From assembly GCA_963736325.1 (NCBI GenBank), contig CAVTOG010000009.1, positions 248,001-312,000 on the forward strand: a stretch of 64,000 nucleotides of DNA. Reading direction: 5' to 3'. The translations under genes and the position numbers were made by a program. Below, in pieces: positions 1 through 7,728 of the stretch. Positions within the stretch are counted from its first letter, which is position 1. The number at the start of each line of letters is the position of its first letter. This stretch comes from Actinoallomurus sp963736325. GTDB taxonomy: Bacteria; Actinomycetota; Actinomycetes; Streptosporangiales; Streptosporangiaceae. The notes below the pieces were generated by a model, which was not told the DNA's origin, did no database searches, and saw nothing but the letters and a program-made list of their open reading frames with translations.

Positions 1-129
1 GGCGGACGCGACGAGGGCCGTACGCTCGCGGACGGCTGGTCGATCGCGACCGCCGACGGGAGCCGGGCGGCGCACTTCGAGCACACGATCGCGGTCACGG
101 CCGACGGGCCACTGGTCCTCACGGCATAG
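1..129 (+). CDS. map: Methionine aminopeptidase, C-terminal fragment (cut by window edge)
   Basis: Only the last 42 codons lie inside the window; frame 1 is open from base 1 to the TAG at 127. The tail contains HFEHT followed by a short beta strand and ends in LVLTA, which is the C-terminus of a type I methionine aminopeptidase. In that family the Glu of HFEHT is the last metal ligand. The same tail appears in the complete map gene at 56741-57553, so the chromosome carries two type I enzymes in this neighbourhood. The enzyme removes the initiator Met from nascent proteins. A related M24 peptidase cannot be excluded from 42 residues. A strong stem-loop follows directly. Confidence 0.72.
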   Translation, partial: GGRDEGRTLADGWSIATADGSRAAHFEHTIAVTADGPLVLTA

Positions 130-133
130 AAAA

Positions 134-165
134 AAGGCCCGCCCCCACAAAGGGGGACGGGCCTT
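134..165. terminator. Bidirectional rho-independent terminator
   Basis: AAGGCCCGCCCCC pairs with GGGGGACGGGCCTT across a 5-base loop, with one bulged A in the right arm. A-rich sequence lies on the left and CTTCTT on the right. It sits between the convergent map fragment and the DD-peptidase gene and can serve both. Confidence 0.85.
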
Positions 166-175
166 CTTCATGCGA

Positions 176-1729
176 TCAGCAGGAGCGAGTCCAGGAGCAC
201 TCCAGCGAGCCTCCACTGTGCGCCGCCATACGACGGCCGAAGGACGAGCTGGTGATCGTGGCCGCCATCTTCCCCGACGCCAGCCGTACGGCGATGCTGT
301 CCTCGATGTCCTTCGGCGAACTGCTCGTGTAGCCGTTGAACACGCTCGAGAAGATCAGCTTCTGCCCCGTCGGGTCAGTGACGTACCCGCCCAGAGCGGT
401 CACGCCGGTGAGCGAACCGGTCTTGGCGTGGACGTTCCCGGCGGCCGCGGTGCCCTTCATCCGCGACGCCAGCGTGCCGCCGACGAACTCACCGGGCTCG
501 CCCGCGATCGGCAGCGCGTTGTACCAGGTCTTGAAGTAGCTCTGGTGCTGGGCGGCCTTCAGCACGTTCGTGAGCTGCCGGGGCGTCGTGTGGTTCGCGT
601 GCGACAGGCCCGAGCCATCGGTCTGCTTCACCTTTGAGGTGTCGACGCCGAGGGTCTTCAGGTACGCGGAGATCGCGGCCAGGCCGGCGGGCCAGGTGCC
701 CTTCCCCGAGACCTTGTGCCCGATCGCCTTGACCATCGTCTCGGAGATCGGGTTGTTGCTCAGCTTGAGCCAGGGCGTCGCCAGCTCCGACAGCGGCATC
801 GACTGCCGGGTGGCCGCCGTCTTGGCGCCCTTCGGCGTGGTGCCGTGCTTCGTGGCGCCGGCGACGGTCACACCATGGGCCTTGAGCGCGCGGCGGAACA
901 CGTCGGCGGCGTACAGCGTGGGGTCGTGCACCGTGGCCAGGTCCTCGAACGTCGTGGCGTCCGAGGGAATCGAGCCGCTGACCACAATGGTGTTCGTGCC
1001 GACCGTACGGTCGATGGAGACGGTGGAAGCCGACCCCGGCGCCCCCGTCTTCGCCTTGTTGTCGATCTTCACGACGCCGGTCTTCGGGCTGAGGGAGACC
1101 TTGACGGCCTCGCCCTCGCCACCCGGCTTGACCGACACGTTCACGGTGCCTTCGTCGAACTCCGGGTCCGGTGAGACGGTCAGCGCGGAGTTCTCGGCGG
1201 CGTAGTAGTACGGCAGGTCGGTCGGGTCCCAGTCGGACGGGGTCCGCTTGGAGTCGAACCAGCTGTCGTCGGCGACCAGCGTGCCCTTGACGCTTTTGAT
1301 CCCCTTGGCGGCCACGGCGGCGGCGAGCTTGTCGTAGTCGTCCCCGCGCATCGTGGGGTCGCCCGTGCCCTTGAGGTAGAGGTTCGAGCCGCGCGTGTAG
1401 ACCGAGGTACGGAACCGGTAGCCGGACCCGAGCAGGCCGAACGCCGCGGTGGAGGTCTCCAGCTTGTTGTTGGAGGCGGGCGTGACCTGAGTGTTCGCGT
1501 TGTGGTCGTACAGGACCGCGCCGGTGGAGGCGTTGCGCACGGTCAACCCGACGGTGGCGCCGGTCAGCCGGCTGTCGCTGAGAATCTTGTCGAGGTCGGT
1601 CTTCAGGTCCCCGGCGACCTTCTGGGCGACCGGGGCGGACCGGGTGGCTGCGTGCGCCGGAGCGACCACGCCCGAAGCGGCGACCACCCCTCCGGCGAGC
1701 AGTACGGCAAATCCGGTTGATCGTCGCAT
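176..1729 (-). CDS. dacB: Secreted D-alanyl-D-alanine carboxypeptidase/endopeptidase (class C PBP, peptidase S13)
   Basis: A penicillin-binding DD-peptidase that trims the pentapeptide D-Ala or cleaves crosslinks outside the membrane. The 517-residue protein starts with a Sec signal peptide (MRRSTG, hydrophobic core at 7-22, likely cleavage after AHA28). The three active-site motifs of the S13 family are all present: S86-N-N-K89 (nucleophile and base), S324-N-N326, and K436-T-G438. The insert between motifs 1 and 2 is the large extra-domain region typical of PBP4 and of the Actinomadura R39 enzyme, whose length it matches. The frame stays open upstream to 2041, but the signal peptide fixes the start at 1729. 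It stands alone with a terminator on its 3' side. Confidence 0.93.
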   Translation of the reverse strand: MRRSTGFAVLLAGGVVAASGVVAPAHAATRSAPVAQKVAGDLKTDLDKILSDSRLTGATVGLTVRNASTGAVLYDHNANTQVTPASNNKLETSTAAFGLLGSGYRFRTSVYTRGSNLYLKGTGDPTMRGDDYDKLAAAVAAKGIKSVKGTLVADDSWFDSKRTPSDWDPTDLPYYYAAENSALTVSPDPEFDEGTVNVSVKPGGEGEAVKVSLSPKTGVVKIDNKAKTGAPGSASTVSIDRTVGTNTIVVSGSIPSDATTFEDLATVHDPTLYAADVFRRALKAHGVTVAGATKHGTTPKGAKTAATRQSMPLSELATPWLKLSNNPISETMVKAIGHKVSGKGTWPAGLAAISAYLKTLGVDTSKVKQTDGSGLSHANHTTPRQLTNVLKAAQHQSYFKTWYNALPIAGEPGEFVGGTLASRMKGTAAAGNVHAKTGSLTGVTALGGYVTDPTGQKLIFSSVFNGYTSSSPKDIEDSIAVRLASGKMAATITSSSFGRRMAAHSGGSLECSWTRSC

Positions 1730-1830
1730 AGCGGAAGATCGTAGCGATCTCCACCAGGCCAGTCGGCATATCGGGCCACGGTGGCCGATAACGGCTAGCC
1801 CGTGGCGCCGACCACAAACGGCCACGCAGG

Positions 1831-2046
1831 CTACCGCCGCTTGCGTGCCATCCAGTCCGTACCCGGCCCCCGGACGTTCTTGAAGCCGCGATAGGCGCGC
1901 AGGTCGCGACGGTCCTCGCGGATCGCGCCGCGGATCGCGCGCGATCCGGCGATGGTCGAGCCTCTTTTCAGGTCGCGCCGGTCGACGATACGCGCGAGGA
2001 CGGCCAGCACCGCGAAGAACCCCAGGACGGGAATCCACCACATCAT
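1831..2046 (-). CDS. Small membrane protein, unknown function
   Basis: 71 residues starting MMWWIPVLG, with one predicted membrane helix at about 2-20 and then a strongly basic cytoplasmic tail (many Arg and Lys, ending RKRR). The start at 2046 is preferred over the upstream one at 2106 because GGAG lies 5 bases ahead of it. The upstream start would also place the helix internally and overlap the next gene. I recognise no family. It lies between the DUF1877 gene and the DD-peptidase on the same strand and may be co-transcribed with the former. Confidence 0.6.
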   Translation of the reverse strand: MMWWIPVLGFFAVLAVLARIVDRRDLKRGSTIAGSRAIRGAIREDRRDLRAYRGFKNVRGPGTDWMARKRR

Positions 2047-2098
2047 GGCTCCAGCATCGCCCCGGGAAACGCCGATTCCCGTCGGCGGAGCCGGAGTG

Positions 2099-2596
2099 TT
2101 AGTCAAGCCACAGAATTACGGCCTCACCCGACGAGGCCGCCGTCTCGAAGAACTCGGTCAGGGCCTCGTAGTTGTCCCGTAGGTAGTCGAGCGTGCTCGC
2201 GTCATCGTCCCAGATCGCGTGCGGGTAGATCTTCTCGTCGCGCATGCGGGCCGCGTCGTAGTGCGGCGCCAGGTCGGCGAAGGGCGTGGCCAGCAGGTGG
2301 GCCGAGGCGTGGCCGACCTGGTCGACGGTCAGGTAACGCGGCGGTCCGTAGCCCCAGTCGTCGGCGTCGAGCAGCGTTCCGCCGCCGATGACGTCCACAC
2401 GCGCGTCGCCGCGGTGGCGGAGCAGGTAGCCGATCCCGTCCCAGGCCTTGTCCACGTCCGTGCAGTGGCCGACGTCGCCCGGCGGGATCTCGACCTCGAG
2501 GAGGTCCTGGACGTGGTCATATGCCCACTGCGGGTCGCGCACTGCCCGGTCCATCTCGACGGGCGACAGCCGCGCGTACTCGCCGATCATGCTCAC
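2099..2596 (-). CDS. DUF1877 (YfbM-like) family protein
   Basis: 165 residues, beginning (V)SMIGEYARLSP. It has the features of the DUF1877/YfbM family: the short SMIGEY start, a central LLRHRG followed by a GGG turn, and a C-terminal YDAARMRDEKIYP-type segment leading to an aromatic helix. The function of the family is unknown and it is cytoplasmic. The GTG at 2596 has AGGAG 9 bases upstream; the ATG two codons in would be too far from it. The gene lies about 90 bases downstream of the amidohydrolase gene on the same strand. Confidence 0.75.
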   Translation of the reverse strand: MSMIGEYARLSPVEMDRAVRDPQWAYDHVQDLLEVEIPPGDVGHCTDVDKAWDGIGYLLRHRGDARVDVIGGGTLLDADDWGYGPPRYLTVDQVGHASAHLLATPFADLAPHYDAARMRDEKIYPHAIWDDDASTLDYLRDNYEALTEFFETAASSGEAVILWLD

Positions 2597-2690
2597 AGGT
2601 TGCTTCTCCTCAAAACCGAAAGGCCGAATTCGGGAACTCCGGAATCAGGATCAGTATGGTCGGCAACGCCGACAGACACAGCGATACCGC

Positions 2691-3575
2691 CTAGAGATTG
2701 AAAAGCCGGGCCGCGTTGTCGTGGCAGACCGCGCGGAGCCAGGCGTCCCCGAGGTCCAGACGGCTCAGCGCCTCCAACTGGTGAGCGTACGGGTACGGCG
2801 TGTTCGGAAAGTCCGTGCCGAACAGGATGCGGTCCCCGAGATCGGACAGTCGCGGCGTCAGCTCCGACGGCCACGGCCGGAGCTTCGCGGTGAAATCGGT
2901 GAAGACCATCGTCGTGTCGAGCAGTAGCCGGGGGAAGCGTGCGGCCAGGGCCATGAACTCCGCGTACTCCGGCATCCCCATGTGCGCGACGACGGCGGTG
3001 AGCCGCGGGTGCCGGGCCAGCACCTCGGCGAAGACGGCGGGCCCGGTGTAGGCGCCCGGCTCGGGCCCTGAGCCGCAGTGCACGACCACGGGCGTGCCCG
3101 ACTCGGCGAGCAGGCCCCACACGGGGGAGAGCACCGGGTCGCGCGGGTCGTAGCCGCCCACCTGGAGGTGGGCCTTGAACACCCGTGCCCCCGAAGAGAG
3201 CGCCTCGGCCACGTACGAGGGCGCCGACGGCTCGGCGAAGAACGTCGCGGTGTGCAGGGCGTCCGGCGTGCGCGCGGCGAAGTCCGCGGCCCAGCCGTTC
3301 AGCCACGCGGCCATGTCCGGCCGGTGCGGGTAGAGCAGCGCGGTGAAGCGCCGTACGCCGGCCGCCCGCAGCACGGCCAGCCGCCCCTCCTCGTCCTGGC
3401 GGTACCGCGCGGTCCACGAGAGGCCGGACTCGGCGAACCGGTCGAAGTACGCCTGCACTTTCGTCAGCACATTCTGCGGCATGAAGTGCACGTGAGTGTC
3501 GATCAGCCCGGGAAGGCCCAGAGCCCGCCAGAACGCCGGAACGTCCGCGTCATCCCACCCCGAAAGTGAAGACAT
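2691..3575 (-). CDS. Amidohydrolase-2 family metal-dependent hydrolase
   Basis: 294-residue TIM-barrel hydrolase of the amidohydrolase-related (ACMSD-like) family. Metal-site landmarks appear in order: DTHVHF (H28, H30), VVVHCGSG, VVAHMGMPEY and FGTDFPN near the C-terminus, the last giving the catalytic Asp. This family hydrolyses or decarboxylates small acids and lactones; the substrate here cannot be read from sequence. An in-frame ATG four codons upstream (3587) is an alternative start. It is transcribed away from the acyl-CoA dehydrogenase, with a degraded VOC gene between them. Confidence 0.8.
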   Translation of the reverse strand: MSSLSGWDDADVPAFWRALGLPGLIDTHVHFMPQNVLTKVQAYFDRFAESGLSWTARYRQDEEGRLAVLRAAGVRRFTALLYPHRPDMAAWLNGWAADFAARTPDALHTATFFAEPSAPSYVAEALSSGARVFKAHLQVGGYDPRDPVLSPVWGLLAESGTPVVVHCGSGPEPGAYTGPAVFAEVLARHPRLTAVVAHMGMPEYAEFMALAARFPRLLLDTTMVFTDFTAKLRPWPSELTPRLSDLGDRILFGTDFPNTPYPYAHQLEALSRLDLGDAWLRAVCHDNAARLFNL

Positions 3576-3598
3576 GCGCGGAATCATCCCAAAGCGCG

Positions 3599-3826
3599 TC
3601 AGGCGCCGAGCCACTCCTGCAGCTCGATCAGGTTGCCCTCGGGATCGCGCAGGTACGCGACGCGCAGGCGTTCCCACATCACCGCCGGCGGGGCGGTCAA
3701 GACGGCGCCGCGAGCCGTGATCTCGGCGGCGTAGGCCTCGACGTCGTCGACCCGGAGCACCACCAGCGCACGGTCGCCGCCGATCGCGGCCAGTTCCGGA
3801 AGCGACGCCAGCAGGTCCGCGGGCAT
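3599..3826 (-). pseudogene. Truncated VOC/glyoxalase-like gene (C-terminal half only)
   Basis: The readable protein is about 75 residues. It holds the second half of a VOC module: an LRVDDVEAYAAEI helix, then a strand ending in YLRDPEGNLIELQEW, where the Glu is the usual last metal ligand. A normal VOC protein is 115-150 residues with an N-terminal strand bearing a His; nothing of that half is seen upstream, where the divergent acyl-CoA dehydrogenase and its ribosome binding site begin. The frame is open a little further, to 3886, without VOC-like sequence. It is probably a remnant, although a functional half-module that dimerises is possible. Confidence 0.5.
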
Positions 3827-3888
3827 TGTTCCGCGTCGTGCCGAGAGGCCATAATTTCTGGAATTGGATTCGGATATTGGAGGCACGC

Positions 3889-5016
3889 ATGGACGCCCAG
3901 GACTTCGCCGACGTGCTCGACGCCGTCCGGTCGTTCGTCCGCGAGCAGGTGATCCCGCGCGAGGACGAGATCGAGGAGACCGACCGGATCCCGGACGAGC
4001 TGAGGCGTGCCGCGGCCGGCATGGGCCTGTTCGGTTACGCCCTGCCCGAGGCGTACGGCGGTCTGGGCCTGTCGCTGAGCGAGGAGGTGCGGCTCGCGTT
4101 CGAGCTCGGGTACGCGAGCCCGGCGTTCCGGTCGATGTTCGGCACCAGCAACGGCATCGCCGGTCAGGTGATCGTCAAGGCGGGCACCGATGAGCAGAAG
4201 GGCCGCTGGCTGCCCGGACTCGCCGACGGCAGCGCCATCGGGGCCTTCGCGCTGACCGAGGCCGAGGCCGGATCCGACCCGAGCACGCTCACGACGACGG
4301 CCCGCGGAGACGGCGGCGAGTACGTCATCGACGGCAGCAAGCGGTTCATCACGAACGCTCCCGAAGCGGACGTGTTCATGGTGTTCGCCCGCACCGGCGG
4401 CGAGGGCTCGCGCGGAATCTCGACCTTCATCGTCCCGGCGGCCATACCCGGCCTCACCGTCGGCCCCGCCGACAAGAAGATGGGCCAGAGCGGCGCGCAC
4501 ACCGCCGAGGTCTTCTTCGACGGCGTACGGGTCGCCGCGAGCGCCATGGTCGGTGAGGAGGGCACCGGGTTCCGCACCGCGATGGCGTCGCTGTCGCACG
4601 GCCGCGTGCACATCGCCGCGGTGTGCGTGGGCGTGGCGCAGCGGATCCTGGACGAGACCGTGGCGTACGCCAAGGAGCGAAAGCAGGGCGGGAGCCGCAT
4701 CGCCGACCACCAGCTCATCCAGGGCCTGATCGCCGACTCCCAGACCGAGCTGTACGCGGGCCGCGCGATGGTCCTGCGGGCCGCCGAGGCGTACGACTCG
4801 GGGGAGGACACCCGGCTCGGCCCGTCGTGCGCCAAGTACTTCTGCTCGGAGATGGCCGGACGCGTCGCGGATCGCGCGGTGCAGATCTTCGGCGGCATGG
4901 GCTACATGCGCGGCGTGGCGGTCGAACGCCTTTACCGCGACGTCAGGTTGTTCCGCATCTACGAGGGCACCAGTCAGATACAGCAGCTCGTCATCGCCCG
5001 TGCTCTGGTGCGCTGA
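3889..5016 (+). CDS. Acyl-CoA dehydrogenase
   Basis: 375-residue FAD-dependent acyl-CoA dehydrogenase catalysing alpha,beta-dehydrogenation of an acyl-CoA thioester. It has the all-alpha N-terminal domain, the FAD-binding signature AFALTEAEAGSDP, the middle beta domain ending near AEVFFDGVRV, and the C-terminal helical domain with FGGMGYMRG. The catalytic base is the Glu in RIYEGTSQIQ (about residue 359), as in medium- and short-chain enzymes. The ATG at 3889 follows GGAGG by 5 bases. It is monocistronic as far as can be seen, divergent from the VOC remnant, and followed by tRNA genes. Chain-length preference is not deducible. Confidence 0.92.
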   Translation: MDAQDFADVLDAVRSFVREQVIPREDEIEETDRIPDELRRAAAGMGLFGYALPEAYGGLGLSLSEEVRLAFELGYASPAFRSMFGTSNGIAGQVIVKAGTDEQKGRWLPGLADGSAIGAFALTEAEAGSDPSTLTTTARGDGGEYVIDGSKRFITNAPEADVFMVFARTGGEGSRGISTFIVPAAIPGLTVGPADKKMGQSGAHTAEVFFDGVRVAASAMVGEEGTGFRTAMASLSHGRVHIAAVCVGVAQRILDETVAYAKERKQGGSRIADHQLIQGLIADSQTELYAGRAMVLRAAEAYDSGEDTRLGPSCAKYFCSEMAGRVADRAVQIFGGMGYMRGVAVERLYRDVRLFRIYEGTSQIQQLVIARALVR

Positions 5017-5097
5017 CCTGCGACGAAAGATCGGGCGAGAATCGATTTCGTGTCGCCTGCGCCGAACGTGTATGGTTACGGAGCGCGGACGCCGCAC

Positions 5098-5173
5098 GCC
5101 CCCTTAGCTCAGTCGGCAGAGCGTCTCCATGGTAAGGAGAAGGTCTACGGTTCGATTCCGTAAGGGGGCTCCA
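5098..5173 (+). tRNA. thrT: tRNA-Thr (GGT)
   Basis: A full cloverleaf can be drawn. The acceptor GCCCCCT pairs with AGGGGGC. The D arm is GCTC/GAGC, the anticodon stem TCTCC/GGAGA encloses loop ATGGTAA, and the T arm TACGG/CCGTA carries TTCGATT. The anticodon GGT specifies Thr. The 3' CCA (5171-5173) is encoded. The order thrT-metT-rpmG-hadA-hadB is the one known from mycobacteria. Confidence 0.97.
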
Positions 5174-5274
5174 CCAGCCGATATCCCGCACCTCATAGGT
5201 AGGTCGGGATTTCGTCTGTTTCGGGTGCCGCCGGGGAGTCCGGTATTCTTTCCCCGGTTGTCCCGACAGTCCGG

Positions 5275-5348
5275 GGCGGAGTAGCTCAGTCAGGCAGAGC
5301 AAGCGGCTCATAATCGCTGTGTCGCCGGTTCAAGTCCGGCCTCCGCTA
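5275..5348 (+). tRNA. metT: tRNA-Met (CAT), elongator type
   Basis: The acceptor GGCGGAG pairs with CTCCGCT, including one G-T pair. The anticodon loop CTCATAA gives CAT, and the T arm is GCCGG/CCGGC with TTCAAGT. CCA is not encoded. The closed first acceptor pair and D-arm context fit an elongator rather than an initiator tRNA. A lysidine-modified tRNA-Ile2 also reads CAT, but the body resembles actinobacterial elongator Met. Confidence 0.93.
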
Positions 5349-5431
5349 CTACCCAGCCGATCGTCTGATCTCTCAGGCGATCCGGCCGGGGTGTTTGTCC
5401 AGTTGTCCCTCACCAGAAAGGGCACTCCCTC

Positions 5432-5596
5432 GTGGCTGCCACCGATGTACGGCCAAAGATCACGCTGGCCTGCCAGGAGTGCAAGCACCGCAACTACATC
5501 ACGCGGAAGAACCGGCGCAACGACCCGGACCGCATGGAGCTCAAGAAGTACTGCCCGAACTGCCGGAAGCACCAGGCACACCGCGAGACCCGCTGA
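5432..5596 (+). CDS. rpmG: 50S ribosomal protein L33 (zinc-binding type)
   Basis: A 54-residue protein (V)AATDVRPKIT to AHRETR encoded from a GTG. It contains C14-x-x-C17 and C41-x-x-C44, the zinc knuckle of the C+ form of L33, and the ITRKNRRNDPDR core typical of the family. AGAAAGG lies upstream. It is the first protein gene after the two tRNAs and precedes hadA, matching the mycobacterial rpmG2 position. Confidence 0.95.
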   Translation: MAATDVRPKITLACQECKHRNYITRKNRRNDPDRMELKKYCPNCRKHQAHRETR

Positions 5597-5649
5597 GCCT
5601 TCGAGGCTCGGCCTGGCGGCTCGCCGTTCGGCACTACTGACGTTCCTCG

Positions 5650-5677
5650 CCCGTCCTGGCGATTCCGCCGGGGCGGG
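5650..5677 (+). terminator. Stem-loop after rpmG
   Basis: CCCGTCCTGGCG pairs throughout with CGCCGGGGCGGG (two G-T pairs) around an ATTC loop. There is no T run after it, so it may be an intrinsic actinomycete-type I-shaped terminator or a processing site before hadA. Confidence 0.5.
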
Positions 5678-5749
5678 CTGAAACACGTTCTGTTACGGTC
5701 GGCTCCACCGAGGCGGGCCATCGGCCCCGCCCTCGAAGGGACGGAATGC

Positions 5750-6193
5750 ATGGCGCTCAACCGAGATTTCATCGGGCGGACGTTCCCGCCGTCAGAGCCG
5801 TACGAGGTCAGCCGCGTGAAGATCGCGGAGTTCGCGGACGCCATCGGCGACCCGAACCCGGTCTACCGCGACCGCGAGGCCGCCAAGGCCGCCGGCTATC
5901 CCGATGTCATCGCGCCGCCGACCTTCCCGATCGTCATGACGCTCGACACCGGGGTCCACACCGACCCCGAGCTCGGCCTCGACATGTCGATGGTGCTGCA
6001 CACCGAGGAGCGCTTCGAGCACCACCGCCCGATGCGCGCCGGTGACGTCGTCGTCTGCGACAGCACTGTGACGAACATCCGCGCGATCGGGCGCAACGAA
6101 CGCCTGGAGATCCAGACGGTCGTCCGCACCACCGAGGGCGAGCCGGTCTGTACCGTCGTCAACGTCCTGATCGAGCGAGGGGCCCCGGCATGA
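5750..6193 (+). CDS. hadA: FAS-II (3R)-hydroxyacyl-ACP dehydratase subunit HadA
   Basis: 147 residues, MaoC-like N-terminal hot-dog fold. It begins MALNRDFIGRTFPP and contains the YEVSRVKIAEFADAIGD helix region and the APPTFPIVMTLD segment seen in HadA/HadC-type subunits. It lacks the catalytic D-x-x-x-x-H hydratase pair, which lies in the partner HadB, so it should act as the substrate-stabilising half of a HadAB heterodimer that dehydrates 3-hydroxyacyl-ACP in the fatty acid cycle. The start is supported by GAAGGGACGG upstream. It overlaps hadB by ATGA. No hadC gene follows, unlike in mycobacteria. Confidence 0.88.
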   Translation: MALNRDFIGRTFPPSEPYEVSRVKIAEFADAIGDPNPVYRDREAAKAAGYPDVIAPPTFPIVMTLDTGVHTDPELGLDMSMVLHTEERFEHHRPMRAGDVVVCDSTVTNIRAIGRNERLEIQTVVRTTEGEPVCTVVNVLIERGAPA

Positions 6194-6615
6194 CGGCCAC
6201 GGTGAAGTACGACGAGGTCGAGGTCGGCCAGGAGATCGCGGCCCAGACCTATCCCGTGCAGCGCGTCGACCTGGTCAAGTACGCCGGCGCGTCCGGCGAC
6301 TTCAACCCGATCCACTGGAACGAGACCTTCGCCAAGTCCGTCGGCCTGCCGAACGTCATCGCGCACGGCATGTTCACCATGGCCCAGGGCGGCCGGTTCG
6401 TCGCCGAGTGGGCGGGCGACCCGGGTGCGGTCATCGCCTACAACGTGCGGTTCTCCAGCATGGTGGTCGTGCCCGACGACAGTCCCGCCGAGATCGTGAT
6501 CACGGGCCTGGTCGAGAAGAAGCTCGACGACAACGCCGTCGTCATCGCGCTCACGGTGCGGTCGCTCGGCGAGAAGGTCCTCACCCGCGCCAAGGCGACC
6601 GTACGCCTCGCCTGA
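6190..6615 (+). CDS. hadB: FAS-II (3R)-hydroxyacyl-ACP dehydratase catalytic subunit HadB
   Basis: 141-residue MaoC-type hot-dog hydratase. The hydratase-2 motif reads YAGASGDFNPIHWNETFAK, with catalytic D37 and H42 at the spacing of mycobacterial HadB, followed by IAHGMFTMA. It should form the active heterodimer with HadA. Translational coupling is visible on both sides: ATGA overlap with hadA and TGATG overlap with murB, so hadA-hadB-murB is one transcript. Confidence 0.92.
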   Translation: MTATVKYDEVEVGQEIAAQTYPVQRVDLVKYAGASGDFNPIHWNETFAKSVGLPNVIAHGMFTMAQGGRFVAEWAGDPGAVIAYNVRFSSMVVVPDDSPAEIVITGLVEKKLDDNAVVIALTVRSLGEKVLTRAKATVRLA

Positions 6616-7688
6616 TGGCCGTCCTCTGCGAGCACGTCAACCTCGCCGGCTACACGACGCTGCGGCTCGGCGGCCCGGCGCGGCGTTTCGTCGAGGCCAC
6701 CACCGACGACGAGCTGATCCGCACGGTACGCGCGGCCGACGCCGCCGGTGAGGACGTCCTCGTCCTCGGCGGCGGCAGCAACCTCGTCGTCGCGGACGCC
6801 GGCTTCCCCGGCACGGTCGTGCACGTCGCGACCCGCGGCGTCACGATCGACTCGCAGGGGCCCGGCGACGGCAGGGTGCTCGTACGCGCGCAGGCGGGCG
6901 AAGAGTGGGAGCCCTTCGTCGCACGCTGCGTCGAGGAGGGGCTCGCCGGAGTCGAGTGCCTGTCCGGCATCCCCGGCCGCCTCGGCGCCACCCCGATCCA
7001 GAACGTCGGAGCGTACGGCCAGGACGTCGGCGAGACGGTCGTCGAGGTGCGGGCGTACGACCGTGACCGCGGCGAGGTCGTCACGCTCGACCGCGACGCC
7101 TGCGGGTTCGGTTACCGGAGCAGCGTCTTCAAGAAGTCGGGCCGCCACGTGGTCCTGGAAGTGACCTTCGCCCTCGAACCCGCCGACCTGTCGGCCCCGG
7201 TCCGCTACGCCGAACTCGCCCGGCGGCTCGGCGTCGAGCCCGGCGAGCGCGTGCCGCTGAAGGACGCGCGGGAGGCCGTGCTCGCGTTGCGGCGCGGCAA
7301 GGGCATGGTTCTGGACCCCGCCGATCCCGACACCCGCAGCGCCGGGTCGTTCTTCACCAACCCGATCCTCGACGCCGACCGGCTCGCGGTCATGGAGAAG
7401 CGCGTCACCGAGCGGCTCGGCGACGACGCCGTCTTCCCGCGCTACCCCGCGGGCGAGGGCGGCATCAAGACCTCCGCCGCCTGGCTGATCGACAAGGCGG
7501 GCTTCACCAAGGGGTACACGCGCGGCCCGGTCCGCATCTCCGGCAAGCACACGCTCGCCCTCACCAACCCCGGCGGCGCCCGCACCGAAGACCTGCTGGC
7601 CCTGGCGCGCGAGGTCCGCGACGGCGTACGCGGGGCGTTCGGCGTGACCCTCGTCAACGAGCCCGTCTTCGTGGGCGTGCACCTCTGA
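6615..7688 (+). CDS. murB: UDP-N-acetylenolpyruvoylglucosamine reductase
   Basis: 357-residue flavoenzyme that reduces enolpyruvyl-UDP-GlcNAc to UDP-MurNAc with NADPH in the cytoplasm. Landmarks: the FAD-binding segment VLGGGSNLVVAD (50-61), SGIPGRLGATPIQNVGAYGQ (the RxG..QN region), GYRSSVFK, the catalytic acid Ser in RSAGSFFTNP (S245), and the C-terminal LVNEPVFVG carrying the catalytic Glu. The start overlaps the hadB stop codon by one base; a longer open frame upstream is only the read-through of hadB. Pairing of hadAB with murB is common in high-GC actinomycetes. Confidence 0.96.
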   Translation: MAVLCEHVNLAGYTTLRLGGPARRFVEATTDDELIRTVRAADAAGEDVLVLGGGSNLVVADAGFPGTVVHVATRGVTIDSQGPGDGRVLVRAQAGEEWEPFVARCVEEGLAGVECLSGIPGRLGATPIQNVGAYGQDVGETVVEVRAYDRDRGEVVTLDRDACGFGYRSSVFKKSGRHVVLEVTFALEPADLSAPVRYAELARRLGVEPGERVPLKDAREAVLALRRGKGMVLDPADPDTRSAGSFFTNPILDADRLAVMEKRVTERLGDDAVFPRYPAGEGGIKTSAAWLIDKAGFTKGYTRGPVRISGKHTLALTNPGGARTEDLLALAREVRDGVRGAFGVTLVNEPVFVGVHL

Positions 7689-7728
7689 GCCAGGGAATCT
7701 CCCCTCCCCACACGGTGTTTTCACGTAC

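Noticed and set aside
1730..2041. N-terminal extension of the DD-peptidase up to 2041
   Set aside because: The extension is Arg/Gly-rich and would bury the signal peptide; it also overlaps the small membrane protein gene.
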